From Azospirillum brasilense (GTDB taxonomy: Bacteria > Pseudomonadota > Alphaproteobacteria > Azospirillales > Azospirillaceae), in assembly GCF_008365405.1 (NCBI RefSeq), contig NZ_QOKV01000010.1, forward strand, positions 62,001 through 126,000: DNA of 64,000 bases, read 5' to 3'. A program made the position numbers and the translations under genes. The first letter of the stretch is position 1, and every line of letters starts with the position of its first letter. This document shows positions 46,684 through 56,506 of the stretch, piece after piece. The notes under the pieces were generated by a model, which ran no database searches, was not told the origin of the DNA, and worked only from the letters and a program-made list of their open reading frames with translations.

Positions 46684-47571
46684 ATGTCCACCATCTTCGG
46701 CATCCCGCCCCAGGCGTTGTTCGGGCAGCTTCTTCTGGGGCTGATCAACGGGTCCTTCTACGCGCTGCTCAGCCTCGGGCTGGCGGTCATCTTCGGCATG
46801 CTGAACGTCATCAACTTCGCCCACGGCGCGCTCTACATGCTGGGGGCCTTCGTGGCGTGGCTGCTGCTGACCACGGCGGGGATCGGCTACTGGTGGGCGC
46901 TGCTGCTGGCGCCGCTGGTGGTCGGTGCCTTCGGCGTGCTTTTGGAAAAGACGCTGCTCAGCCGCCTCTATAAGCTCGACCATCTCTACGGCCTGCTGCT
47001 GACCTTCGGCCTCGCGCTGATCGTGGAGGGGATTTTCCGCCATTTCTATGGCGTGTCGGGCCAGCCCTACCCGATCCCCGACCTGCTGCGCGGCGGGCAG
47101 AATCTTGGATTCATGTTCCTGCCCAACTACCGCGGCTGGGTCGTCGTCGCCTCGCTGGTCGTCTGCCTCGCCACCTGGTACGCCATCGAACGGACGAAGC
47201 TCGGCGCGTACCTGCGCGCCGCAACCGAGAACCCGGTTCTGGTCCAGGCCTTCGGCATCAATGTGCCGCTGATGATCACGGCGACCTACGGGTTCGGCGT
47301 GGCGCTGGCCGGGCTGGCCGGCGTGCTGGCGGCGCCGATCTATCAGGTGTCGCCGCTGATGGGCTCCAACCTCATCATCGTCGTCTTCGCCGTGGTGGTC
47401 ATCGGCGGCATGGGGTCGATTCTGGGGGCGGTGCTGACCGGATACGGTCTCGGGCTGTTGGAAGGCCTGACGAAGGTGTTCTATCCGGAGGCGTCCAACA
47501 TCGTCGTCTTCGTCATCATGGCCGTGGTGCTGCTGATCAAGCCCGCCGGCCTGTTCGGGCGGGAGAGGTGA
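46684..47571 (+). CDS. HAAT-family ABC permease (LivH-like), second system
   Basis: The 295-residue permease contains LLGLINGSFYALLSLGLAVIFGMLNVINFAHGALYMLGAF distributed over its first helices, and the loop VVIGGMGSILGAVL late on, both LivH hallmarks. It has about eight helices. ATG 46684 gives the family start; upstream in-frame sequence is low complexity. The following permease starts 3 bases after its stop. It should heterodimerise with the LivM-like gene product. Confidence 0.92.
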   Translation: MSTIFGIPPQALFGQLLLGLINGSFYALLSLGLAVIFGMLNVINFAHGALYMLGAFVAWLLLTTAGIGYWWALLLAPLVVGAFGVLLEKTLLSRLYKLDHLYGLLLTFGLALIVEGIFRHFYGVSGQPYPIPDLLRGGQNLGFMFLPNYRGWVVVASLVVCLATWYAIERTKLGAYLRAATENPVLVQAFGINVPLMITATYGFGVALAGLAGVLAAPIYQVSPLMGSNLIIVVFAVVVIGGMGSILGAVLTGYGLGLLEGLTKVFYPEASNIVVFVIMAVVLLIKPAGLFGRER

Positions 47572-47574
47572 CCC

Positions 47575-48558
47575 ATGGCGACCGAGATCCACGCCGTCCG
47601 CCGCGACACCGCGGCTCCCGCCACCGGACGACCGGCGACGCCGGGCCTGCTGGCCCTCGCCGTGCTGCTGCTGGTCCTGATCGCCGCGCCGTACGTGCTG
47701 TACCCCGTCTTCGTGATGAAGGTGCTGTGCTTCGCGCTGTTCGCCTGCGCCTTCAACCTGCTGATCGGCTTCGCTGGCCTCTTGAGCTTCGGCCACGCCG
47801 CCTTCTTCGGCGGAGCGGCCTACATCACCGCCCACACGGTGAAGGTCTGGGGACTGCCGCCGGAACTCGGCATCCTGCTGGGAACGGCCTTCTCCGCGAC
47901 GCTCGGACTGGCCTTCGGGGCGCTGGCGATCCGGCGGCAGGGCATCTACTTCGCCATGATCACGCTGGCCCTGTCGCAGATGGTCTTTTTCATGGCCTTG
48001 CAGCTCAAGTTCACCGGCGGTGAGGACGGCATCCAGGCGGTGCCGCGCGGGCATCTGTTCGGAGTGATCGACCTCAGCCAGCCGATGGCGATGTACTACA
48101 CCGTGCTGTCGGTGTTCCTGTTCGGCTTCGTGGTGATCTGGCGCACCGTGCATTCGCCCTTCGGGCAGGTCCTGAAGGCGATCCGCGAGAACGAGCCGCG
48201 CGCCGTGTCGCTCGGCTACCGCACCGACCATTACAAACTGATGGCCTTCGTCCTGTCCGCCGCCCTGGCCGGTCTGGCCGGAGGCACCAAGGCCATCGTC
48301 TTCCAACTCGCCACCCTGACCGACGTGCAGTGGCAGATGTCCGGCGCGGTGGTGCTGATGACCCTGCTGGGCGGCATCGGAACGCTGTTCGGGCCGGTGG
48401 TCGGGGCGGCGCTGGTGGTGGCACTGGAGAATTATCTGGCCGCGAGCAACCTGCCGGTGCCGGTGGTGATCGGCGTGATCTTTGTCGCCTGTGTGCTGCT
48501 GTTCAGGCGCGGAATCGTCGGAGAGATCGCCGCCCGCTTCGGCGGAAAACGCCCATGA
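47575..48558 (+). CDS. HAAT-family ABC permease (LivM-like), second system
   Basis: The 327-residue permease has the LivM motifs NLLIGFAGLLSFGHAAFFGG, AIRRQGIYFAMITLALSQM and VLMTLLGGIGTLFGP. Unlike the 505-residue LivM at 2824 it lacks the N-terminal DUF3382 extension. It is the last membrane subunit of the second system. The ATC-hydrolase-family gene begins 39 bases downstream on the same strand, so co-transcription is likely. Confidence 0.92.
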   Translation: MATEIHAVRRDTAAPATGRPATPGLLALAVLLLVLIAAPYVLYPVFVMKVLCFALFACAFNLLIGFAGLLSFGHAAFFGGAAYITAHTVKVWGLPPELGILLGTAFSATLGLAFGALAIRRQGIYFAMITLALSQMVFFMALQLKFTGGEDGIQAVPRGHLFGVIDLSQPMAMYYTVLSVFLFGFVVIWRTVHSPFGQVLKAIRENEPRAVSLGYRTDHYKLMAFVLSAALAGLAGGTKAIVFQLATLTDVQWQMSGAVVLMTLLGGIGTLFGPVVGAALVVALENYLAASNLPVPVVIGVIFVACVLLFRRGIVGEIAARFGGKRP

Positions 48559-48597
48559 GCCAGGAGATGACTGCAGTTATTCATTTTGGAGCACCCA

Positions 48598-49275
48598 ATG
48601 GCTGAGATGGTCCATCCATTTTACGAGGATCATCGCAGCGCGATGGAGGCCGCCATGCGCCATCGCCTCGATCTTGCCGAAGCGATGTTGGGCGAGCACG
48701 TTCATCCATCCAGCATTGATGGGATCAAGCGGGAGGTGATGGACGAGTTCGGCATCGTGCTCACGCAAATGCCCTATGTCGGGGGCGCGGACAGTCGCAT
48801 GAGCGATTTCTTCATGCGTCTCCTTGGTTTCATGGCCATCAGCCGGGTGCTCCGGCGGCACGGCGTGTCGCTGCACGTGATCGGCGAGATCGAGCGGGAA
48901 ACCTACAAGGCCCAGCTGCTCACCGTTCTGGAAGCGGAACGGCTCGCCGCGGGCGAACAGTTCCTGTCACCGGAGAATCAGGCGTTTCTGCGCGAGCAGG
49001 CGGAGAAAAGTCGTCAGGAGCAGTTTCCCGAGGATTTCGTCTACGACTTCGTCGAGCCGGGACCGGGGGATGATTTCACGTTCGGCATCAACTACAGAGC
49101 CTGCGGTTTCTGCAAATTCGCGGCCCGTCATGGCGACAAGGACCTTTTGCCGAACATCTGCGGCCTTGATTTCGACGCTTACGCGACACGCGGCATTCAC
49201 TTGGATCGAACGCAAACCCTGGCCGGCGGCGCCAGCCACTGCGATTTCCGATTCTCGCGGCTGCGGTCGGCCTGA
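48598..49275 (+). CDS. L-2-amino-thiazoline-4-carboxylate hydrolase family protein
   Basis: This 225-residue soluble protein has a C-terminal region with [20 protein letters not shown] near residues 164-183, and [18 protein letters not shown] near its end. Conserved cysteines and the arginine/threonine/glycine/CDFR pattern match the ATC hydrolase family (PF14196), which opens a thiazoline ring en route to L-cysteine in Pseudomonas. Family members are diverse, so the exact substrate is open. ATG 48598 follows TTGGAG. Its place directly after an importer suggests it acts on the imported compound (inference). Confidence 0.8.
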   Translation: MAEMVHPFYEDHRSAMEAAMRHRLDLAEAMLGEHVHPSSIDGIKREVMDEFGIVLTQMPYVGGADSRMSDFFMRLLGFMAISRVLRRHGVSLHVIGEIERETYKAQLLTVLEAERLAAGEQFLSPENQAFLREQAEKSRQEQFPEDFVYDFVEPGPGDDFTFGINYRACGFCKFAARHGDKDLLPNICGLDFDAYATRGIHLDRTQTLAGGASHCDFRFSRLRSA

Positions 49276-49326
49276 ACGCCGGTTGCGGAAGGGGGCGATG
49301 GCGTCGCCACCCTCCGGAAACAGAAT

Positions 49327-50445
49327 TTACAGCCGTAACGCCTCTTCCGACGGCTGGTAATCCAGCCCTTGCGCATCGGCCACGGCCTTGCAGGTGACCG
49401 CCCCGGCGTGGATGTTCAGGCCGGCTCGCAGATGCGGGTCGCGAGCCAGCGCCGCGCGGTAACCCTGGTCGGCCAGCGCCAGCGTGAAGGGCAGGGTGGC
49501 GTTGTTCAGTGCGAAGGTCGAGGTGCGCGCGACCGCCCCCGGCATGTTGGCGACGCAGTAATGGACCACCCCGTTCACCAGATAGGTCGGCTCGGCGTGG
49601 GTGGTGGGGTGAGACGTTTCGAAGCAGCCGCCCTGGTCGATGGCGACATCCACCACCACGGCGCCCCGCCGCATCCGCTCCACCATCGCCCTGGTGACCA
49701 GCTTCGGCGCTTCCGCCCCCGGCACGAGAACCGCGCCGATGACGAGGTCGGCGTCGAGCACATGCTCCTCGATCGTGTCGACGGTCGAATAGAGCGTTTG
49801 GAGCTTGGCGCCGAATTGCAGGTCCAGCTCTTTCAGCCGGGGCAAGGATCTGTCGATGACGACCACCTTCGCCTCCAGCCCCATGGCCATGCGGGCGGCG
49901 TTGGTGCCGACCACGCCGCCGCCCAGCACCACCACCTTGGCCGCCGGAACGCCGGGCACCCCGCCGAGCAGGACGCCGCGCCCGCCCTGCGCCTTCTCCA
50001 GGCAATGGGCGCCGGCCTGCACCGACATGCGGCCCGCCACCTCGCTCATCGGCGCCAGGAGCGGCAGGCCGCCGCGGGGATCGGTCACCGTCTCGTAGGC
50101 GATGGCGACGGCGCCGGAGTCCAGCAACAGCTTGGTCTGCTTCGGATCGGGGGCGAGGTGCAGATAGGTGAACAGGATCTGACCCCGGCGCAGCATCGCG
50201 CATTCCTGCGGCTGGGGCTCCTTCACCTTTACCACCATGTCCGCACGGGCGAAGACGGTTGCGGCGTCTGGTACGATTTTCGCCCCGACGGCTTCATAGT
50301 GCTCGTCGTCCAGCCCGATGGCGGCGCCGGCTCCCGCCTGCACGAGCACGCTGTGCCCATGATGCGTCAGTTCACGGACCGAGGCCGGGGTCAGCCCGAC
50401 GCGGTATTCGTGGTTTTTGATTTCCGTCGGCACGCCGATGAGCAT
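49327..50445 (-). CDS. ald: Alanine dehydrogenase
   Basis: This 372-residue enzyme interconverts L-alanine and pyruvate with NAD. The start [20 protein letters not shown], the NAD-binding [31 protein letters not shown] and [11 protein letters not shown] are all Ald signatures. Two ATGs are in frame. The one at 50451 abuts GGAGG, while ATG 50445 lies at a proper distance from it and matches the family start, so I chose the latter. The gene converges with the ATC-hydrolase-family gene and diverges from the phasin. Confidence 0.95.
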   Translation of the reverse strand: MLIGVPTEIKNHEYRVGLTPASVRELTHHGHSVLVQAGAGAAIGLDDEHYEAVGAKIVPDAATVFARADMVVKVKEPQPQECAMLRRGQILFTYLHLAPDPKQTKLLLDSGAVAIAYETVTDPRGGLPLLAPMSEVAGRMSVQAGAHCLEKAQGGRGVLLGGVPGVPAAKVVVLGGGVVGTNAARMAMGLEAKVVVIDRSLPRLKELDLQFGAKLQTLYSTVDTIEEHVLDADLVIGAVLVPGAEAPKLVTRAMVERMRRGAVVVDVAIDQGGCFETSHPTTHAEPTYLVNGVVHYCVANMPGAVARTSTFALNNATLPFTLALADQGYRAALARDPHLRAGLNIHAGAVTCKAVADAQGLDYQPSEEALRL

Positions 50446-50811
50446 GGGCATCCTCCGCGGGTGGGCCGGTGCCGGACCAGGACGGGCAGCGCGCCGGCTC
50501 AGGGTGTCGTACCTCAGAATTTGGGGTGTGCGCCGGCCATCCGCATCTCTCTTACGGCACGGCTTGGTGATTTTCTTTGGATCAATTAAAACACTTCATG
50601 AAATTTGATACGAAACTCTCTTCAATAAATCCCGGCGGAGACTTCTCTGTATCCGCAAAAAAGTAGGTAAGGTTAGTTTTTAGAGTTGTGGAACTATTCT
50701 TCGCCACCATGGTATATGGTTGTTTGTGTCGCACTGCACAAAAATCGCGGCACTCAAGAAAAATTGGGGGGAGCGTCCGATTCGGACGGAACGAAACCAG
50801 GAGCAAGGCAG
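50446..50811. other. Divergent region between ald and the phasin gene
   Basis: This 366-base gap is clearly AT-rich between about 50570 and 50760. It holds an inverted repeat at 50724-50741 and presumably promoters for both genes, but no unambiguous hexamer pair was found. No gene-like frame was seen. Confidence 0.5.
50724..50741 (+). promoter_or_regulatory. Inverted repeat upstream of the phasin gene
   Basis: TTGTG (50724-50728) and CACAA (50737-50741) flank TCGCACTG, about 70 bases before the phasin ATG. The centre is GC-rich and contains a GCACTGCA core reminiscent of the TGC/GCA repeats bound by PhaR repressors in relatives. This is a weak motif match. Confidence 0.3.
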
Positions 50812-51378
50812 ATGGCTTCAGAGAAGGACGCGCAGACCATCGCGCGCGACACCGCCGCCAAAGGCCGGAATGTTGCCGAGGACACCACCCGCCGCATGGC
50901 GGAAACCGCCGCGGAGACGACCCAGCGCGGCGCCGATACGGCCAGCGACATGATGGGAAAGGCGACCCAGGTCGCCGGCCAGGTCGCCGGCCAGACCACC
51001 GATCAACTCAACCGCATGATGGGCCTGTCCGCGGAAGCCCAGGGCGAGGTTGCCCAGCAGGCCCGCGAGAACATGGACGTCATGACGCAGTGCGGGTCCG
51101 TGCTGATGGACGGAATGCAGTCCATCATGCGCGAATGGATGGGCTTCGCCCAGGAGGCCATGGCCCGCAATGCGGAAGGCATCAACGCGATGATGCGCAG
51201 CCGGTCCGTTCAGGACCTCTATGCCGCGCAGAGCAGCATGGTCAAAGACGAGATGGAACTTCTGCTGAACCGCAGCGTCAAGGTGTCGGAGCTGTCGGCG
51301 AAAACCGCGAACGACGCGGTGCGGCGGCTGAACGCGCGGGCCGAAGGGGCCGCGCGCCACGTGCGCCGCAGCGCCTGA
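50812..51378 (+). CDS. Phasin family protein
   Basis: The 188-residue protein is Ala/Glu/Gln/Met-rich and helical throughout, without signal peptide or cysteine-based site (one Cys). The middle and C-terminal part (about 85-170) reads EVAQQARENMDVMTQCGSVL, MREWMGFAQEAMARN and DLYAAQSSMVKDEMELLLN, a phasin pattern. Phasins coat polyhydroxyalkanoate granules. The N-terminal ~80 residues are a repetitive low-complexity extension. ATG 50812 follows AGGAG. A terminator follows, so the gene is monocistronic. Confidence 0.85.
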   Translation: MASEKDAQTIARDTAAKGRNVAEDTTRRMAETAAETTQRGADTASDMMGKATQVAGQVAGQTTDQLNRMMGLSAEAQGEVAQQARENMDVMTQCGSVLMDGMQSIMREWMGFAQEAMARNAEGINAMMRSRSVQDLYAAQSSMVKDEMELLLNRSVKVSELSAKTANDAVRRLNARAEGAARHVRRSA

Positions 51379-51407
51379 CGCTTCACCAACGATCCATCCT
51401 GGCCTTG

Positions 51408-51444
51408 CGCCCCCGGACCGGCCGGTCCAGGGGCGTTCTTTTTT
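51408..51444 (+). terminator. Intrinsic terminator after the phasin gene
   Basis: CGCCCC (51408-51413) pairs with GGGGCG (51430-51435), and GGACC with GGTCC inside, separated by one mismatch. A T-rich run (51436-51444) follows. Confidence 0.85.
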
Positions 51445-51457
51445 GCGCGCGCTCCGG

Positions 51458-52975
51458 TCACTTCGCGACGATGCGGCCTTCGACTTTCGGGGCGACCGTC
51501 TTCTTCGCCTCCACGTAATCCATGACCATCGTCGCCATCAGCACAGCGCCGGACGCGTCCACCACCGTCCGGCCGCGGGTCAGCGCGGCGTAGCCGTCGC
51601 CGCCCTTCAGCATGTAGTCGTTGGTCGCCACGCGGTAGGTCCTGGCAGGGTCGAGCGGCTGGCCGCCCACCGTCACGCCGGTCACACGGGTGCCGGACGG
51701 CAGCGTCGGGTCATAGGTGAAGGTCAGGCCCGACACCTGGGGGAAGCGCCCGGCCTTGTCCTCCACCTTCGACACGCCATGCTCCAGCGCGGCCAGAATA
51801 TCGGCGCCGGACAGCAGCGTCAGCACGGCGACGTTGCCGAAGGGCATCTCCGCGAAGATGTCCTTGCGGGTCAGCGAACTGCCCGCCGGGTGCAGCGTGT
51901 CGGCGCGGATGCCGCCACCGTTGGTGATGGCGATGTCGGCCTTCAGCCCGTCGCGCAGCGCGTCGGCGATCAGGTTGCCCATCGTCGTCTCCTGCGAGCG
52001 GACGACGTCCTTGCGGCTGTCCAGGTCAGTCTCCGTCCGCCCGATCACCCCGGCCAGCGTGGCGTCGAGCTGGTCGGTGTAGCGCTTGACCAGCGCCCCG
52101 ACCTCGGCGTCCGGAGCCACCCCGGCGGTGGTGACGAAGCGCCAGCCGGCGGGAGCGATGGTGGTCGCCGGTCCCTTGTCCGTGGCTTTGGTGCTGACCG
52201 CCAGATCGATGACGCCGAGATAATGGCCGTCCGCCCCGGCCTTCAGGATCAGGGTCGATCCTTCGTAGAAACTGATTGGGTCGTGGTCGTGGCCGCCCAG
52301 CAGCAGGTCGATGCCCTTCACCTTGACCGCCAGATCGCGGTCCTCCGTGATGGTCTGGTGGGTCAGCGCCACGACGACGTTCGCCCCCGCGTCGCGCAGA
52401 GCCTTCACCGCCAGGGCCGCGGCGGCCTGCACGTTGGTGAAGGTCGCCTCCGCCCCGCCGCTGGACAGATGCGCGGTTTCCGGAGTCAGGACGCCGAGGA
52501 AGCCGACCTTGACGTCTCCGACGGTCTTCGTCCAGGTGGCGACCGAACCGGGGAGCGGCTGGCCGTCCGGTCCGGCGATGTTGGTGCCGACCCAGGGGAA
52601 CTTCGATTCGGCGATGCGGGCCTTCAGCACCTCCGTACCGAAATCGAACTCGTGATTCCCGAAGCCGACGACGTCTATGCCCATGGCGTTGAACAGGTCG
52701 GGCATCTGTGCGCCCCGCGTCGTTCCGGAAAGCAGTGATGGGGACAGGAAATCGCCGCCGACCGTCGTCAGCGCGCCGGCGCTGCGCTCCCGCTCCGCCT
52801 TCAGCACCGTCATCAGGGGGGCGAAACCGCCGCGGCCCTTCACCGGGGAAATCTCGTAGATGTCGTTGAAGTGCAGGAAGGTCACGGTGCCGTTCTGCGC
52901 GGCGGCGAGTGTCGGGAAAAGCAGGGTGCCGGCAAGGGCGGCGGCCCCCGCCAGCGTGCGAATCCGGGTCAGCAT
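51458..52975 (-). CDS. Periplasmic 5'-nucleotidase/2',3'-cyclic phosphodiesterase family
   Basis: The 505-residue exported enzyme starts with a signal peptide ending LAAAQ (about residue 27). The metallophosphatase domain has FLHFNDIYE, VGGDFLSPS, GFGNHEFDFG, ALTHQTITED and GGHDHDPI. The C-terminal 5'-nucleotidase domain has ITNGGGIRAD, EMPFGNVAVLT and NDYMLKGGDGY. It should hydrolyse nucleotides in the periplasm to salvage phosphate and nucleosides. It converges with the phasin terminator. No Pho-box-like site was recognised upstream. Confidence 0.93.
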   Translation of the reverse strand: MLTRIRTLAGAAALAGTLLFPTLAAAQNGTVTFLHFNDIYEISPVKGRGGFAPLMTVLKAERERSAGALTTVGGDFLSPSLLSGTTRGAQMPDLFNAMGIDVVGFGNHEFDFGTEVLKARIAESKFPWVGTNIAGPDGQPLPGSVATWTKTVGDVKVGFLGVLTPETAHLSSGGAEATFTNVQAAAALAVKALRDAGANVVVALTHQTITEDRDLAVKVKGIDLLLGGHDHDPISFYEGSTLILKAGADGHYLGVIDLAVSTKATDKGPATTIAPAGWRFVTTAGVAPDAEVGALVKRYTDQLDATLAGVIGRTETDLDSRKDVVRSQETTMGNLIADALRDGLKADIAITNGGGIRADTLHPAGSSLTRKDIFAEMPFGNVAVLTLLSGADILAALEHGVSKVEDKAGRFPQVSGLTFTYDPTLPSGTRVTGVTVGGQPLDPARTYRVATNDYMLKGGDGYAALTRGRTVVDASGAVLMATMVMDYVEAKKTVAPKVEGRIVAK

Positions 52976-53129
52976 CGATCTCGTCTCCCTGGGGACGTTG
53001 AAGGCTTCCTTCGCGTCCTCGCACTGTACGCCGTCCCGCGGCGCGGCGCATAGCCGCCTTGCGCCGCTTGATTTCGCCGCCTCCGCCGCTCATGAACGGG
53101 GCATCCGCTTTCATCGACGTGGCCCCTCC

Positions 53130-53843
53130 ATGCGCATCCTGGTCGTTCAGAACAACCGAAACGCCCCCGCCGGACTCGTCGGGGACGCACTGGCCGAGTT
53201 CGGCGCGACGCTCGTCACCGTCGCCGCGGACGAAGGGGAGGCGCTGCCCGCCACGCCGGAGGGCTATCACGGGCTGCTGGTCCTCGGCGGCCCGCAGGAC
53301 GCCTGGAACGACGCGCAGGGTCCGCACTTTCCGGAAGTCATGGCGCTGATTCGCGCCTTCGCGGCGGAGGAGCGCCCGGTGATGGGCATCTGCCTGGGCG
53401 CGCAGTTGGCCGCCCGTGCCTTCGGCGCCCGCGTCTACCGCCATTCGGTGGCGGAGATCGGCGTGGGCGCGGTCCGGCTGTTCAACGCCGCTTCGGACGA
53501 TCCGCTGCTCGGCGGGCTGGCGCCGGAGCTGCACATGGTGCAGTGGCACTACGACACCTTCGAGTTTCCCGAGGGCGCCGTGCCGCTGGCCTGGAGCGAG
53601 GCCTGCATGCGTCAGGCCTTCCGGCTCGGCCGCAACCTCTACGCCTTCCAGTTCCACCCGGAGGCCGACGCCGCCATCGTCCGCGGCTGGGCGGAGAAGT
53701 TCGGCGTCGACTCGCGGGAGCGCAACCGGGCCATCCTCGACGGGCTCGATGCCGCGCTGGAGCGGCACCTGCCCGCCGCCGAGACGGTCGCCCGCACGAT
53801 CTCCCGCCGCTGGCTGGATCTGGTGATCGAACGGGCGGCCTGA
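53130..53843 (+). CDS. Type 1 glutamine amidotransferase (GMP-synthase-like)
   Basis: The 237-residue protein is a class I glutamine amidotransferase domain standing alone. The nucleophile is Cys in GICLGAQLAAR (about 90) and the catalytic His/Glu are in FQFHPEAD. Early LVLGGPQDAWND fits the oxyanion region. Such free-standing domains are often called GMP-synthase-like, but they probably act on small molecules (for example gamma-glutamyl compounds), so function is open. Upstream in-frame sequence is not gene-like. It is divergent from the 5'-nucleotidase gene. Its stop is 3 bases from the cox cluster's last gene. Confidence 0.88.
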   Translation: MRILVVQNNRNAPAGLVGDALAEFGATLVTVAADEGEALPATPEGYHGLLVLGGPQDAWNDAQGPHFPEVMALIRAFAAEERPVMGICLGAQLAARAFGARVYRHSVAEIGVGAVRLFNAASDDPLLGGLAPELHMVQWHYDTFEFPEGAVPLAWSEACMRQAFRLGRNLYAFQFHPEADAAIVRGWAEKFGVDSRERNRAILDGLDAALERHLPAAETVARTISRRWLDLVIERAA

Positions 53844-53846
53844 ACG

Positions 53847-55463
<1,617 letters not shown>

Positions 55464-55478
55464 GGCGATGAACTCCTG

Positions 55479-56195
55479 TCAGGCCGCGCTGGCCTTGCGC
55501 CGCACGGCGGTGATCTGGGCCATGACCGACAGGGCGATTTCCGCCGGGGTCACGGCGCCGATGTCCAGCCCGACCGGGGCGTGAATGCGCGCCAGCTCCG
55601 CGTCGGTCACACCCTGCTCCTTCAGCCGCTCCAGCCGCTTGGCGTGGGTGCGCCTGCTGCCGAGCGACCCGACGTAGAAGGCCGGGGAGCGCAGCGCCAC
55701 CAGCAGAGCGGGGTCGTCCAGCTTGGGGTCGTGGGTCAGGGTCACCACGGCGGTGCGGTTGTCGATCGTCAAGGCGGACAGCGCCTCGTCCGGCCAGGAA
55801 TCGTGCAGGGAAACGCCGGGGAAGCGCGATTCCGTGGCGAAGGAGCCACGCGGGTCGATCACCGTGACGGCGTAGCCGGTCAGCGCGGCGAGTGGGGCCA
55901 GCGCCTGGGCGATGTGCACGGCGCCGACCACCAGCAGACGCAGCGGCGGGTTGTGGGTCTGGACGAACAGTTGGACGCCGTCCTCCTCATCCTCCAAATC
56001 GCTGACGAGGCCGGAACGATCCTGGCGCAGCCGCTCCCGCACCTCGTCCAGGAGGTCGTCCTCCAGCCCAAAGCCGCCGTGGATGGCGTCCTCGTAGACG
56101 AGAGTCTGCAAACCGGTGCCGAGGTCGGTGACCAGGGCTACGGGACGCCCGGCCTTGCGGGCGGCCAGCAGCCGTTCGGTGATGTCGCGCTTCAT
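55479..56195 (-). CDS. XdhC-family protein, C-terminal (Rossmann) type
   Basis: The 238-residue protein corresponds to the C-terminal half of XdhC/CoxF. It has LRLLVVGAVHIAQALAPLA for nucleotide or cofactor binding, then VTVIDPRGSFATESRFPG and YVGSLGSRRTHAKRLERL, and ends PVGLDIGAVTPAEIALSVMAQI. XdhC inserts or sulfurates molybdenum cofactor in hydroxylases. The N-terminal half is encoded separately by the gene at 56192-56506, with a 4-base overlap. The pair acts on the coxSLM enzyme (inference). Confidence 0.9.
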   Translation of the reverse strand: MKRDITERLLAARKAGRPVALVTDLGTGLQTLVYEDAIHGGFGLEDDLLDEVRERLRQDRSGLVSDLEDEEDGVQLFVQTHNPPLRLLVVGAVHIAQALAPLAALTGYAVTVIDPRGSFATESRFPGVSLHDSWPDEALSALTIDNRTAVVTLTHDPKLDDPALLVALRSPAFYVGSLGSRRTHAKRLERLKEQGVTDAELARIHAPVGLDIGAVTPAEIALSVMAQITAVRRKASAA

Positions 56196-56506
56196 TCCAC
56201 GGCCTCGACATAGACCTGCACCCGGCCGCCACAGGCCAGCCCAACCTCCCAGGCCATTTCGTTGCTGACCCCGAAGGAGATCATCCGGGGCTCGCCATCC
56301 TCCATGGTCTTGCGCGCCTCATGCACCACAGCCCCTTCGATGCAGCCGCCGGAGACCGAGCCGATCATCGAACCGGCGTCGTCCACCGCCATCTGGCTGC
56401 CCACCGGGCGGGGGGAGGATCCCCAGGTGGCGACCACCGTCGCCAGGGCTACCTTGCGGCCCTCCGCGCGCCAGCCCGCGGCCTGCTCCAGAATATCGTC
56501 CTTCAT
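56192..56506 (-). CDS. XdhC/CoxI N-terminal domain protein
   Basis: The 104-residue protein is the N-terminal XdhC_CoxI domain alone, with VATWGSSPRPVGSQMAVDD and MIGSVSGGCIEGAVV. XdhC is often one polypeptide; here it is split into two coupled genes. The ATG shares bases with the stop of the VWA gene (ATGA overlap), and its end overlaps the next gene by 4 bases. It is expected to help mature the molybdenum cofactor. Confidence 0.9.
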   Translation of the reverse strand: MKDDILEQAAGWRAEGRKVALATVVATWGSSPRPVGSQMAVDDAGSMIGSVSGGCIEGAVVHEARKTMEDGEPRMISFGVSNEMAWEVGLACGGRVQVYVEAVE

